Counted from the first letter of the stretch, positions 1 to 6,682 are shown. The stretch: 11,601 nt of DNA from Cyanobacteria bacterium UBA5018 (GCA_002396505.1 DGYA01000140.1:1-11601), one strand, 5' to 3'. Numbers and translations are program-made. Notes: generated from the letters alone by a model not told the origin.

Positions 1-163
1 CACCGCGCTCGCCAGGGGCGTCGCCGCCGCTGCCGCCGCAGATCCACAGCCGCGCCGCCAATACCCGCGGTCCGCTGCGGCGCTGCAGCCGCCAGGGCAG
101 GCCCCCGGGCAACTCCTGATGTTCCCAATCGCCGAACTGAGGGGTGATCTGAGGGTTGCTCAT
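1..163 (-). CDS. M16-family peptidase, second member of pair (partial, cut by left edge)
   Basis: Only the first 54 residues are inside the window, read leftward from an ATG at 163-161. The ATG overlaps the TGA stop of the upstream M16 gene (ATGA junction), so the two are probably translationally coupled. The visible part reads as the N-terminal beta region of an M16 domain: LPGGLPWRLQ, then a hydrophobic strand VLAARLWICGGSGGD, then APGERG. In the family the stretch after this normally leads into the zinc helix, which here lies outside the window. In M16B proteins it is common for two adjacent genes to encode a catalytic subunit and a partner that may have lost the zinc ligands. Which kind this is cannot be told from the fragment. 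The family call rests mainly on the alignment with its neighbour and on the tandem arrangement. Confidence 0.75.
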   Translation of the reverse strand, partial: MSNPQITPQFGDWEHQELPGGLPWRLQRRSGPRVLAARLWICGGSGGDAPGERG

Positions 164-1455
164 GCGGGCAGGGCCTCCAACAGGCAGGCCCGGCGCGGAT
201 CCAGCAGGGGCAGTGCTTGCAGCCTCAGCCGCTCCGGACTCCAAGCCGCCAGCAGCTCCAGGGGCCGAGCCAGGTCCTGGTCTCGCCCCCAGAGGTGGTT
301 GTTGCCGATCAGGCCGGCCACCCCCCCCGGTGCCTCCAGGCCAAAGCGATAACCGTTGGTAACCAGGCGTTGGGCCCGCTGCCATTCGGCGGCGCCGATC
401 GGGGCTTCCATCGCCTCTTGCCAAACCGTTTGGATCGCCTCGCGTACGGCCGGCAACTCGTCGGCTTCGCAAACCACCTCCAGCAGGGCCAGGCTGGCGC
501 ACTCCATCACGTGCAGATCCAGGTCGATGCTCTCAACGATGCGCAGCTGTTCCCGCAGCCGCTCCACCAGGCGGCTGCGGCGCCCCTCCGCCAGCACTGT
601 GGTGAGCAGATCCGCTCCCATCACCCCCTCCTGATCGCTGGCGGCGGGCAGTTGCCAGGCCATCAGCAGCCGCGCCGATTCCAACCGCGGCAAGCTGATG
701 CGGTACTCCCCGGGTCGCAGCCGCAAGCTGGGCAGCTGTTCGTCGGCAACCGCGGGCTCCAGGCTGGCCAGGGCACTGGCGTTTATCGCCTTGTCCAGCC
801 CAGCTGCCGCCATCGCTCCGGTGATTGCCAGCACGCAGTGGTCGGCGCGATAGCGGCGGCGCTGGAAGCTGGCCATCGCCTCTGGGGTGTGGGCCAGCAA
901 TCGGGGCCGCAGCCCCAGGATCGGCAGGCCGTAGTTGTGGCTGCCGCAGGCGTGGCCCAGCAGCACCTGCAGGGCCCGATCGTCCGGTTGATCTTCGCTC
1001 TGGGCCAGTTCTTCGAGTACCACCTGCCGCTCCATGGCAAAGGCCTCGGGGTCCAGGGCCGGCGCGAGCACCAGATCCAGCAGCAACTCCAGGGCCTCCG
1101 GCGCCGCCTCCGGCGGGATGAGTACGTGGTAATGCACGTCGTCGAAGCCGGTGGCGGCATTGCTGCTGCCGCCCAGGGCCTCAATGCGTAGATCGAACTC
1201 GCCGGCGGCCAGCCGCTGGGAACCCTTGAACACCATGTGTTCGAGGAAGTGGGCGATGCCGCTCTCCTCGGAGCCCTCGAACAGGCTGCCGCCGCGACAC
1301 CAAAAATCCAGGCAGACCAGGGGGGCCTCCGGCATCGCCAGGCTCACCACCCGGGCCCCGTTGGCCAGCCGCCGGCTTTGGGGGGGCGCCAGGCCGGGCA
1401 GCAGGGGGGCGCAGTCAGCCTGGGGCAAGGGGTTAAACCGTGGCAGGATCTGCAT
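160..1455 (-). CDS. M16-family zinc metallopeptidase (insulinase/processing-peptidase type)
   Basis: Predicted 431-residue zinc peptidase that would degrade or process peptides. The zinc motif HFLEH is at residues 69-73, preceded by the family's typical SGIAHFLEHMVFKGS context. About 75 residues later comes ERQVVLEEL (142-150), which supplies the third glutamate ligand. Downstream, the strands and helices ending in the DLLTTVLAEGRRSRL segment match the C-terminal half of the M16 fold. The length fits the short M16B class. No convincing signal peptide is visible, so a cytoplasmic location is likely. The start was placed at the ATG at 1455 because the longer reading frame continues into pcyA on the other strand and has no family similarity before MQILPRF. 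The gene overlaps the next M16 gene by 4 bp and diverges from pcyA. The substrate is unknown. Confidence 0.9.
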   Translation of the reverse strand: MQILPRFNPLPQADCAPLLPGLAPPQSRRLANGARVVSLAMPEAPLVCLDFWCRGGSLFEGSEESGIAHFLEHMVFKGSQRLAAGEFDLRIEALGGSSNAATGFDDVHYHVLIPPEAAPEALELLLDLVLAPALDPEAFAMERQVVLEELAQSEDQPDDRALQVLLGHACGSHNYGLPILGLRPRLLAHTPEAMASFQRRRYRADHCVLAITGAMAAAGLDKAINASALASLEPAVADEQLPSLRLRPGEYRISLPRLESARLLMAWQLPAASDQEGVMGADLLTTVLAEGRRSRLVERLREQLRIVESIDLDLHVMECASLALLEVVCEADELPAVREAIQTVWQEAMEAPIGAAEWQRAQRLVTNGYRFGLEAPGGVAGLIGNNHLWGRDQDLARPLELLAAWSPERLRLQALPLLDPRRACLLEALPA

Positions 1456-1476
1456 TCTGCTGGCCTGGCCACCCCA

Positions 1477-2226
1477 TTGAGTTCTGCTCCATCTTCGGCT
1501 GCGGCCAACAGCGGTGGGCTGCACCCCCTGGTCGATGCCCTCGCCGAGCGCATTCGCGATCACTGGCAGCACTTGCCCGAGTTGGCCCCCTTGGCCGTGG
1601 ATCCGGAGCTGGAGGCGATCAGCGGCAGCCTCGACGGGGAGGCGCTGTTCATCCGCAATGAACTGCGCCGTTGCCGCGGCCTGCGCAAGCTGCACCTGGA
1701 AACCGCCCGCCTCGGTGCCGGCCTGCAAATCCTGCACTGCGTCTTTTTTCCCGATCCTCGCTACGACCTGCCGGTGTTCGGCGCCGACATCGTCGCCGGT
1801 CCGGCCGGTGTATCGGCGGCGATTGTCGATCTCTCCCCGGTGCTCAGCGAGCTGCCGGCTGGCATCGCCGCCGCCCTAGCCGCCAGGCCAAAGCGTAGTT
1901 ATGGCCTAGAGCGGCAGCTGCCGGCCTGGGGTTCGATCTTCTCGCCCCACGTGCGCTTTGTGCGGCCCAGCTCCAGCGAAGAGGAGGCTGCCTTCATCGA
2001 GGAGGTGGGCGAATTTCTGCAGGTGCTGAGCGCGGCGGTGCAGCTGGCTGAAGCTCAACCGCCGGATCACCCCTCTACTCTGGAGCGCTGGCACGGGCAG
2101 GGCCGCTATTGCAAGCAACAGAAACAGAACGACAAGACCCGCCGCGTGCTGGAGAAGGCGTTCAACCCGGCCTGGGCGGAGCGCTACATCGAGGAATTGC
2201 TGTTCGACGACCCCCCGGCACCCTGA
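1477..2226 (+). CDS. pcyA: Phycocyanobilin:ferredoxin oxidoreductase
   Basis: Ferredoxin-dependent bilin reductase converting biliverdin IXalpha to phycocyanobilin by four-electron reduction, supplying chromophore for phycobiliproteins and phytochromes. The 249-residue product follows the family end to end: LHPLV near the N-terminus, RKLHLE (70-75), ILHCVFFP (85-92), YDLPVFGADIVAGP, SAAIVDLSPV, PAWGSIFS and NDKTRRVLEKAF near the C-terminus. H73, E75, H87 and D104 correspond to the catalytic H74, E76, H88 and D105 of Synechocystis PcyA. The cysteine next to the catalytic Asp in Synechocystis is alanine here. The start is the TTG at 1477, which gives the length usual for the family. The frame stays open upstream, but there it only mirrors the antisense M16 gene, and no ATG or GTG lies close by. 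The stop overlaps the next start (TGATG). Identity is near certain; the start is moderately supported. Confidence 0.94.
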   Translation: MSSAPSSAAANSGGLHPLVDALAERIRDHWQHLPELAPLAVDPELEAISGSLDGEALFIRNELRRCRGLRKLHLETARLGAGLQILHCVFFPDPRYDLPVFGADIVAGPAGVSAAIVDLSPVLSELPAGIAAALAARPKRSYGLERQLPAWGSIFSPHVRFVRPSSSEEEAAFIEEVGEFLQVLSAAVQLAEAQPPDHPSTLERWHGQGRYCKQQKQNDKTRRVLEKAFNPAWAERYIEELLFDDPPAP

Positions 2227-3143
2227 TGACTGCCCCAGCTAGCCGTCGCTGGTGGTTGCTGCTGGCGGGCTTGGCGGCCCTAGCGGCCCTGGCCATGGTG
2301 CTGCAACAGCGCAGCAAATCGATTAAGCCTGAGCTGGCCCCTGCTGCGGCCCTGGCTCCGGCCCGCCAGGAGGGGGTTGCCGCCCTGGGCCGCCTGGACC
2401 CCCAGGGGGATGTGCGCAAGCTGGCTGCCCCGAGCGGCGGCAATGGTGGTGGTCCGCGCATCGCCGCGCTGCTGGTGAAGGAGGGCGATACGGTGCGAGC
2501 CGGCCAGTTGTTGGCCCGTTTTGATAGCCGCCCCGGCTTGATGGCTGATCGAAGCAAGTTGACCAGCCGCATCGCCAATCTGGATCGGCGCCTGGTGCTC
2601 CAAAACCGCGACATCGACCGCTACCGCCAGCTCAGCCGCACTGGCGCCTACCCCAGCGGCGACTTGGAGGCCCGAGAAACCCGGCTGCTCGAATTACAGG
2701 CCCTGCGCGCCGATGCCCAGGCAGAGTTGCAGCGGGTGCAGGCCGAATTGGCCCTCACCGAATTGCGGGCGCCCATGGCTGGCACCGTGCTGCGGCTCAA
2801 TGCCAGGGAGGGCGAGCGACCCACGGACACAGACGGCGTGTTGGAGCTTGGGGCCAGTGCCCAGATGGAGGCACTGGTGGAGGTGTACGAGAGCGATATC
2901 GGTCGGGTGCGTCTCGGCCAGGCGGTGAGCTTGGTGAGTGAGAACGGCGGTTTCCAGGGCAGCCTCGCCGGCCGAGTGATTCGCATCAACCCCCAGGTGC
3001 GCCAGCGCCAGTTGCTGGCCACCGATCCCACCGGCGACGCCGATGCCCGCATCGTCGAGGTGCGCGTATCCCTCGATGCCGTCGATAGCCGCCGGGTGCG
3101 CAATCTCACTGGCTTGAAGGTGATCGCCAGGCTGCAACCGTGA
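2226..3143 (+). CDS. devB: DevB-like periplasmic adaptor (HlyD/membrane fusion protein)
   Basis: Adaptor subunit of a DevBCA-type ABC exporter, expected to link the inner-membrane ATPase-permease to a TolC-like outer-membrane channel. The 305-residue protein has one N-terminal membrane anchor (about residues 9-25). Next comes the family signature VAALGRLDPQGDV (51-63) and the first half of the lipoyl-like domain, ending at GDTVRAGQLLARFDS. A short alpha-helical hairpin follows (about 105-168), then the second lipoyl half at ELRAPMAGTVLRLNAREGE. A beta-barrel and membrane-proximal region reach the C-terminus. The hairpin is short compared with heterocyst DevB, so the protein is clearly smaller. 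The ATG overlaps the pcyA stop by one base and the gene end overlaps devC, indicating coupled translation. The symbol denotes family membership; the cargo is unknown and need not be heterocyst glycolipid. Confidence 0.88.
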   Translation: MTAPASRRWWLLLAGLAALAALAMVLQQRSKSIKPELAPAAALAPARQEGVAALGRLDPQGDVRKLAAPSGGNGGGPRIAALLVKEGDTVRAGQLLARFDSRPGLMADRSKLTSRIANLDRRLVLQNRDIDRYRQLSRTGAYPSGDLEARETRLLELQALRADAQAELQRVQAELALTELRAPMAGTVLRLNAREGERPTDTDGVLELGASAQMEALVEVYESDIGRVRLGQAVSLVSENGGFQGSLAGRVIRINPQVRQRQLLATDPTGDADARIVEVRVSLDAVDSRRVRNLTGLKVIARLQP

Positions 3144-4309
3144 CCAATTTATGGAGCTCTCGCCGCATTCCCCTGGCCTGGCTGTTGCTCAGCCGTCAGC
3201 CGGCGCGGTTGGCGGTGGCTCTGGCTGGTATCGCCTTCGCGGGCATCTTGATGTTCATGCAGCTGGGCTTTCGCGACGGGCTATTTGATGCCAGCGTCAC
3301 GGTGCACAAGCTGTTTGACGCGGATTTGGTATTGATCAGCCCCCGCACGATGAGTTCGATCGGCATGGCCAGCTTCCCGCGGCGCCGCCTGGTGCAGGTG
3401 ATGGCCGACCCTGCCGTGAGCGGGATCACGCCGGTGAACTGGAACCTGCTGCTCTGGCGCAATCCCCAAACCCGTTCCACCCGTTCGATTCTCGTGCTGG
3501 GCTTTGAGCCCGCAGATCCCCTGTTCACCGATCCCAGCATCGCCGTTAAGGCCCAGGGCCTCAGCCAGAAGGGTCGGGTGCTATTTGATCAACTTTCTCG
3601 CCCCGAATTTGGCCCAATTGCCAGCTGGTTCAACCAGGGCAAGGTGGTGGAAACCGAGGTGGCGGGCAAGCGGGTAAGGGTTTCGGATTTGGTGAGCCTG
3701 GGGGCCTCCTTCGGCGCCGACGGCAACATGCTCACCAGCCGTGAAACCTTTTTGAAGCTGATGCCCAGTACGCCCCCCGGCAGTATTGAACTGGGCCTGA
3801 TTCGCCTGGTGCCCGGCACTGATATTCAGGCGGCCAGTCGCCGGATTAAAGCCCTGTTGCCAGATGATGTCAAGATACTCACCAAGCAAGGCTTTGAGGA
3901 ATTCGAGAAGAATTATTGGCGCAGCAGTACGGCTATTGGCTTTATCTTTACTCTGGGATCCGCCATGGGCTTTGTGGTGGGTTGCGTTATTGTCTATCAG
4001 ATTTTATATTCCGATGTCAGTGATCATCTGCCGGAATATGCCACCTTGATGGCCATGGGTTACCGACTGGTTGGGCTGCTGGGGGTGGTGGCGAGGGAGG
4101 CCTTGATTCTGGCGGCACTTGGTTACCTGCCCGCCTATGTCTCTACCCAACTTCTCTATGGCTTGGTTCGCTCGGGCACCAACCTGCCCGTGGCGATGGA
4201 ACCCCAGCGGGCTCTGCTGGTGTTCGGTTTGATCCTGGTGATGTGCCTGGGCTCGGCGGCCGTGGCGATGCGACGCCTCGCCGATGCAGATCCCGCCGAG
4301 ATTTTCTAA
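3140..4309 (+). CDS. devC: DevC-like ABC exporter permease (MacB/FtsX fold)
   Basis: Membrane subunit of the exporter, 389 residues. It has the MacB/FtsX layout: a first membrane helix at about 23-44, a large periplasmic domain at about 45-262, then three more helices at about 264-290, 311-341 and 358-378, ending in RRLADADPAEIF. The N-terminal IPLAWLLLSRQPARL and the QLGFRDGLFDASV segment after helix 1 are typical of cyanobacterial DevC. The start is a GTG at 3140 overlapping the devB stop as GTGA. An ATG at 3151 is out of frame. The second half of the periplasmic domain and helix 2 (about 3780-4030) is visibly richer in A and T than the neighbouring genes, but the frame is intact. The protein should work with the upstream adaptor and the downstream ATPase. 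The transported substrate cannot be read from sequence. Confidence 0.92.
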   Translation: MTNLWSSRRIPLAWLLLSRQPARLAVALAGIAFAGILMFMQLGFRDGLFDASVTVHKLFDADLVLISPRTMSSIGMASFPRRRLVQVMADPAVSGITPVNWNLLLWRNPQTRSTRSILVLGFEPADPLFTDPSIAVKAQGLSQKGRVLFDQLSRPEFGPIASWFNQGKVVETEVAGKRVRVSDLVSLGASFGADGNMLTSRETFLKLMPSTPPGSIELGLIRLVPGTDIQAASRRIKALLPDDVKILTKQGFEEFEKNYWRSSTAIGFIFTLGSAMGFVVGCVIVYQILYSDVSDHLPEYATLMAMGYRLVGLLGVVAREALILAALGYLPAYVSTQLLYGLVRSGTNLPVAMEPQRALLVFGLILVMCLGSAAVAMRRLADADPAEIF

Positions 4310-4319
4310 TTCATCCAGG

Positions 4320-4348
4320 TTAATTTACCCGGGTTTATTTCCTAAAAT
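4320..4348 (+). promoter_or_regulatory. Possible internal promoter upstream of devA
   Basis: The 54-bp gap between devC and devA is a clear AT-rich island in GC-rich surroundings. It holds TAAAAT at 4343-4348 (one mismatch to the -10 consensus) and, 17 bp upstream, TTAATT at 4320-4325, a poor -35. The spacer contains the palindrome ACCCGGGT at 4327-4334. A transcript starting near 4355 would begin only about 9 nt before the GTG at 4364, or would carry the repeat tract as leader if devA starts later. This is a pattern match only. Confidence 0.3.
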
Positions 4349-4363
4349 AATCGCTCTTAACTA

Positions 4364-5317
4364 GTGGCTCAATCATTACCCCCTGACGGCATCGGCAGTG
4401 CCGCCGGCAACTCGACCCCAGCCAATACTGCGATTCCCGGCAACGGCGTCAATCCAGCCCGCCCGCTAAACCCGGCCAGCCCGCTAAACCCAGCCAGCCA
4501 ACTAAATCCGGTCAGACAACTAAACCCGGCCAGCAATCCTAACCGGGTCAACAATCTTAACCGGGCCAACAGTCTCAGCCCAGCCAACAGTCTCAACCCG
4601 GTTAATAATTTGAACCGCCCAAACATTGTGGAGGTGGTGGGCCTGAGCCACTGGTTCGGCGCTGGCAGCATGCGCCGAGCGGTGCTGCAGGGGGTGGATC
4701 TGCGCATCGGCGCCGGCGAGATGGTGCTGCTCACGGGCCCTTCCGGCTGCGGCAAGACCACCCTGCTCACCCTGGTGGGGGCCCTGCGGGCGGTGCAGCA
4801 GGGCTCGGTGCGCCTGTTCGACCAAGAGCTAAATGCCGCCAACCGCGACCAGCGCCAGCGCCTGCGCCGCCGCATCGGCATGATTTTCCAAGGCCACAAC
4901 CTGCTGCGCTGCCTCACGGCCGAGCAGAACGTGCAGATGGGTGCCGATCTGCTGCCTGGTCTCAGTTATCGGGTGCGCCGCGATCTGGCTCGCGACTGGC
5001 TGCGGGCGGTGGGCTTGGGCGATCACTTGGCCAAACTTCCCCATGACCTGTCCGGCGGCCAAAAACAGCGGGTGGCCATTGCCCGTGCCCTGGCCGGGCG
5101 GCCCCAGCTGTTGCTGGCCGACGAGCCCACCGCAGCGCTTGACAGCCGCACCGGCCGGGAGGTGGTGGATCTGCTCCAGGGCCTGGCCCGCGATCAGGGT
5201 TGCGGCGTGCTGATGGTGACCCACGATCCACGCATCCTCGATGTGGCCGATCGCCTGGTGGAGATGGAGGACGGCCGACTGTTGGAGCCTGCCCCCGCCG
5301 GAGCAGCCGTTGAGTAG
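4364..5317 (+). CDS. devA: DevA-like ABC exporter ATPase with repetitive N-terminal extension
   Basis: ATP-hydrolysing subunit of the DevBCA exporter. The ATPase domain runs from about residue 89 to the end: VEVVGLSHWFG, Walker A GPSGCGKT (125-132), Q-loop Q176, signature LSGGQ (229-233), Walker B LLLADE (249-254), D-loop and switch histidine H287 in VTHDPR. It is the MacB/LolD-like type, and all catalytic motifs are intact. The first 88 residues are unusual: rich in Asn, Pro and Leu, and built on six-residue repeats. They are absent from ordinary DevA proteins, which begin just before the VEVVGLSHWFG equivalent. GTG 4364 is the first start after the in-frame TAA at 4358. TTG 4610 and GTG 4628 would give a protein of standard length. 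Codons in the extension (CTA, TTA, AGA) differ from the CTG-rich core, so its translation is uncertain. Confidence 0.85.
   Translation: MAQSLPPDGIGSAAGNSTPANTAIPGNGVNPARPLNPASPLNPASQLNPVRQLNPASNPNRVNNLNRANSLSPANSLNPVNNLNRPNIVEVVGLSHWFGAGSMRRAVLQGVDLRIGAGEMVLLTGPSGCGKTTLLTLVGALRAVQQGSVRLFDQELNAANRDQRQRLRRRIGMIFQGHNLLRCLTAEQNVQMGADLLPGLSYRVRRDLARDWLRAVGLGDHLAKLPHDLSGGQKQRVAIARALAGRPQLLLADEPTAALDSRTGREVVDLLQGLARDQGCGVLMVTHDPRILDVADRLVEMEDGRLLEPAPAGAAVE
4415..4612 (+). repeat. Tandem 18-bp repeats at the start of devA
   Basis: Nine recognisable 18-bp units lie head to tail from 4451 to 4612. Two more degenerate units (4415-4450) precede them and a partial unit follows. The core of each unit is close to AACCCGGCC followed by a variable half ending in CTA, CTC, CTT or TTG. 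In the devA frame each unit encodes six residues close to N-P-A-S/N-x-L, for example NPARPL, NPASPL, NPASQL, NRANSL and NPVNNL. Leucine closes eight of the nine core units and is written with four different codons. Neighbouring units resemble each other most, which suggests growth by local duplication. Confidence 0.9.
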
Positions 5318-5353
5318 GGTGAGATTTAATCGTTCTCCCCAATCGCTGCCCGT

Positions 5354-5509
5354 ATGGCCAAGCGCAGGAATCTTAAGAAGGAAAAGCAGGAGCGCAATCG
5401 CGCCTACGCCCGCAAGTTCAAGAAGCGCAAGCTGCGCAATGAGGGTCGCGGCGAAGGCGCTGGCAATGGCGTCACCGGCACCGCCAACAATGGCGGCGCC
5501 GCAGACTGA
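5354..5509 (+). CDS. Small, very basic protein (51 residues), function unknown
   Basis: An ATG frame of 51 residues lies between devA and the terminator. The first half is extremely Lys/Arg-rich (MAKRRNLKKEKQERNRAYAR, then KFKKRKLRNEGR) and looks helical. The tail is Gly/Ala/Asn-rich and low in complexity (GEGAGNGV and TGTANNGG), ending in AAD. The strong contrast in composition, the clean start and stop, and the position 36 bp after devA and 22 bp before an intrinsic terminator support a real last gene of the operon. I believe similar MAKRRNLKKEK-type small proteins occur in other cyanobacteria, but this is from memory and unverified. The charge suggests binding to RNA, ribosomes or another nucleic acid. 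That is inference only. No Shine-Dalgarno sequence is visible upstream. Confidence 0.75.
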   Translation: MAKRRNLKKEKQERNRAYARKFKKRKLRNEGRGEGAGNGVTGTANNGGAAD

Positions 5510-5531
5510 TCCAGTCTCGATGGGCAAGCCG

Positions 5532-5556
5532 GGGGATCCGTAGGGGTCCCCTTTTT
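5532..5556 (+). terminator. Intrinsic terminator of the pcyA-devBCA operon
   Basis: GGGGATCC (5532-5539) pairs with GGGTCCCC (5544-5551) across the loop GTAG, giving an 8-bp stem with one T-G wobble. Five T residues follow directly (5552-5556). It sits 22 bp after the stop of the small basic gene and closes the plus-strand operon, separating it from the glycosyltransferase gene. Confidence 0.88.
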
Positions 5557-5615
5557 CAGTTCATCTAACCCGGCCTGCTATGCATCCCGGCAGGCTCTGC
5601 CGCCGGTTCACCAGC

Positions 5616-6611
5616 ATGTTCATCAGCGTCGTCATCCCGACCTACAACCGGCTGCCGATCCTCCAGAAGTGCCTGCTGGCGCTGGAGGCCCAGCAGTTGC
5701 CTGCTGGGGCGCCACGGCAAGCCGCCCCAGCTGCTGCTCCAGATGCAGCCCCGGCGGTAGCCCCGGAACTGGAGTTGGATTTTGAGGTGGTGCTGGTGGA
5801 TGACGGCTCCACCGATGCCACGATCAGCTGGTTGCAGGCCAATGCCGCATCCTTGCCCCACCTGCGCCTGGTGCGCCAGGAGCACGGCGGGCCGGCAGCG
5901 GGCCGCAACCGGGGCGTGCAGCAGGCTCGCGGCGATGTGATCCTGTTCATCGATAGCGATCTGGTGGTAACGCCGAGCTTTTTGCAGGCCCATGCCCGGC
6001 AGCTCCAGCGCCACTGGCAGCGCAGCGGCAACCGACTTTGCTTCACCTATGGCGCGGTGATCAACACCGCCAACTTCGATGACCCCACCAGTGAGCCCCA
6101 CAAGCTGCGGGATCTCTCCTGGGCCTATTTCGCCACCGGCAACGTGGCCATCGATCGGCAGGTATTGGAGCGCAGCGGCCTGTTTGATCCCGCCTTTCGC
6201 CTCTACGGCTGGGAGGATCTGGAACTGGGCGAGCGGCTGAGGCGGATGGGGGTGGTGCTGCTGCGCTGCCCTGAGGCGGTGGGCTACCACTGGCACCCCC
6301 CCTTGAGCCTGGAGCAGATTCCAGACCTGATCCGTGTGGAGCGCGAGCGGGCCCGCATGGGCCTGGTTTTCTACCGCAAGCACCCCAGCCGCCGGGTGCG
6401 CATGATCATTCAATTCACCTGGCTGCACCAGCTGCTCTGGGAGCTGCTCACCTTGGGGGGAATCCTCAATGAGCGCAGCCTGCGGCCGCTGCTGGCCTGG
6501 CTGATCCGCAAGGGCAAGCCTGGCCTGGCGATGGAGCTGTTGCGCCTACCCCTCAATCGCCTGGGGGTGCGCGCCCTGTTCGCCGAGGCCAGGGCTGAGG
6601 GCCTGGCCTGA
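5616..6611 (+). CDS. Glycosyltransferase family 2
   Basis: Predicted cytoplasmic GT-A fold glycosyltransferase of 331 residues. Visible motifs are VVIPTYNR (5-12), VDDGSTDAT (61-69), AGRNRGVQQARGD, the metal/nucleotide-binding DSD (113-115) and GWEDLELGERL (188-198), whose ED pair is the usual catalytic-base region. The C-terminal third carries hydrophobic and basic segments that may lie against the membrane; no clear transmembrane helix is seen. Between the first helix and the second strand (about 29-51) there is an Ala/Pro-rich insertion of low complexity. The start was set at ATG 5616 because MFISVVIPTYNR is the standard family beginning. An in-frame ATG at 5580 would add 12 unrelated residues and contains a perfect 6-bp hairpin (5588-5602). 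The donor sugar and acceptor are unknown. The gene stands alone between a terminator and rpsB. Confidence 0.9.
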   Translation: MFISVVIPTYNRLPILQKCLLALEAQQLPAGAPRQAAPAAAPDAAPAVAPELELDFEVVLVDDGSTDATISWLQANAASLPHLRLVRQEHGGPAAGRNRGVQQARGDVILFIDSDLVVTPSFLQAHARQLQRHWQRSGNRLCFTYGAVINTANFDDPTSEPHKLRDLSWAYFATGNVAIDRQVLERSGLFDPAFRLYGWEDLELGERLRRMGVVLLRCPEAVGYHWHPPLSLEQIPDLIRVERERARMGLVFYRKHPSRRVRMIIQFTWLHQLLWELLTLGGILNERSLRPLLAWLIRKGKPGLAMELLRLPLNRLGVRALFAEARAEGLA

Positions 6612-6641
6612 ATCAAGCGCTGGAGGGTGCGAGGGCATCGT

Positions 6642-6670
6642 TTGATACGTTGGCTAGGTCCCATTACTCC
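6642..6670 (+). promoter_or_regulatory. Possible rpsB promoter
   Basis: TTGATA at 6642-6647 is one mismatch from the -35 consensus, and 17 bp later TACTCC (6665-6670) sits at the -10 position. The -10 match is weak. The site lies 30 bp after the glycosyltransferase stop and just upstream of the structured leader, where a ribosomal protein promoter is expected. Confidence 0.3.
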
Positions 6671-6682
6671 GCACACCTGCAC

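Noticed and set aside
217..1191. Long plus-strand open frame antisense to the M16 gene
   Set aside because: It mirrors the GC-rich third positions of the minus-strand peptidase, has Gln/Gly/Arg-rich composition without any domain, and the opposite strand carries clear M16 motifs.
4415..4612. CRISPR array
   Set aside because: Units are 18 bp, directly adjacent and degenerate, with no spacers and no cas genes nearby.
4369..4917. Minus-strand frame through the 18-bp repeats giving Leu/Gly/Phe-type repeats
   Set aside because: An 18-bp period keeps several frames free of stops. This one continues antisense into the ATPase domain, so it is a by-product of the repeat.
5318..5353. Promoter in front of the small basic gene
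   Set aside because: TTGAGT and TTTAAT-like hexamers are only about 10 bp apart, too close for a sigma-70 type site.
5580..5615. Upstream ATG start for the glycosyltransferase
   Set aside because: It adds 12 residues unlike the family and contains a 6-bp perfect hairpin (5588-5602) more fitting for an untranslated leader.
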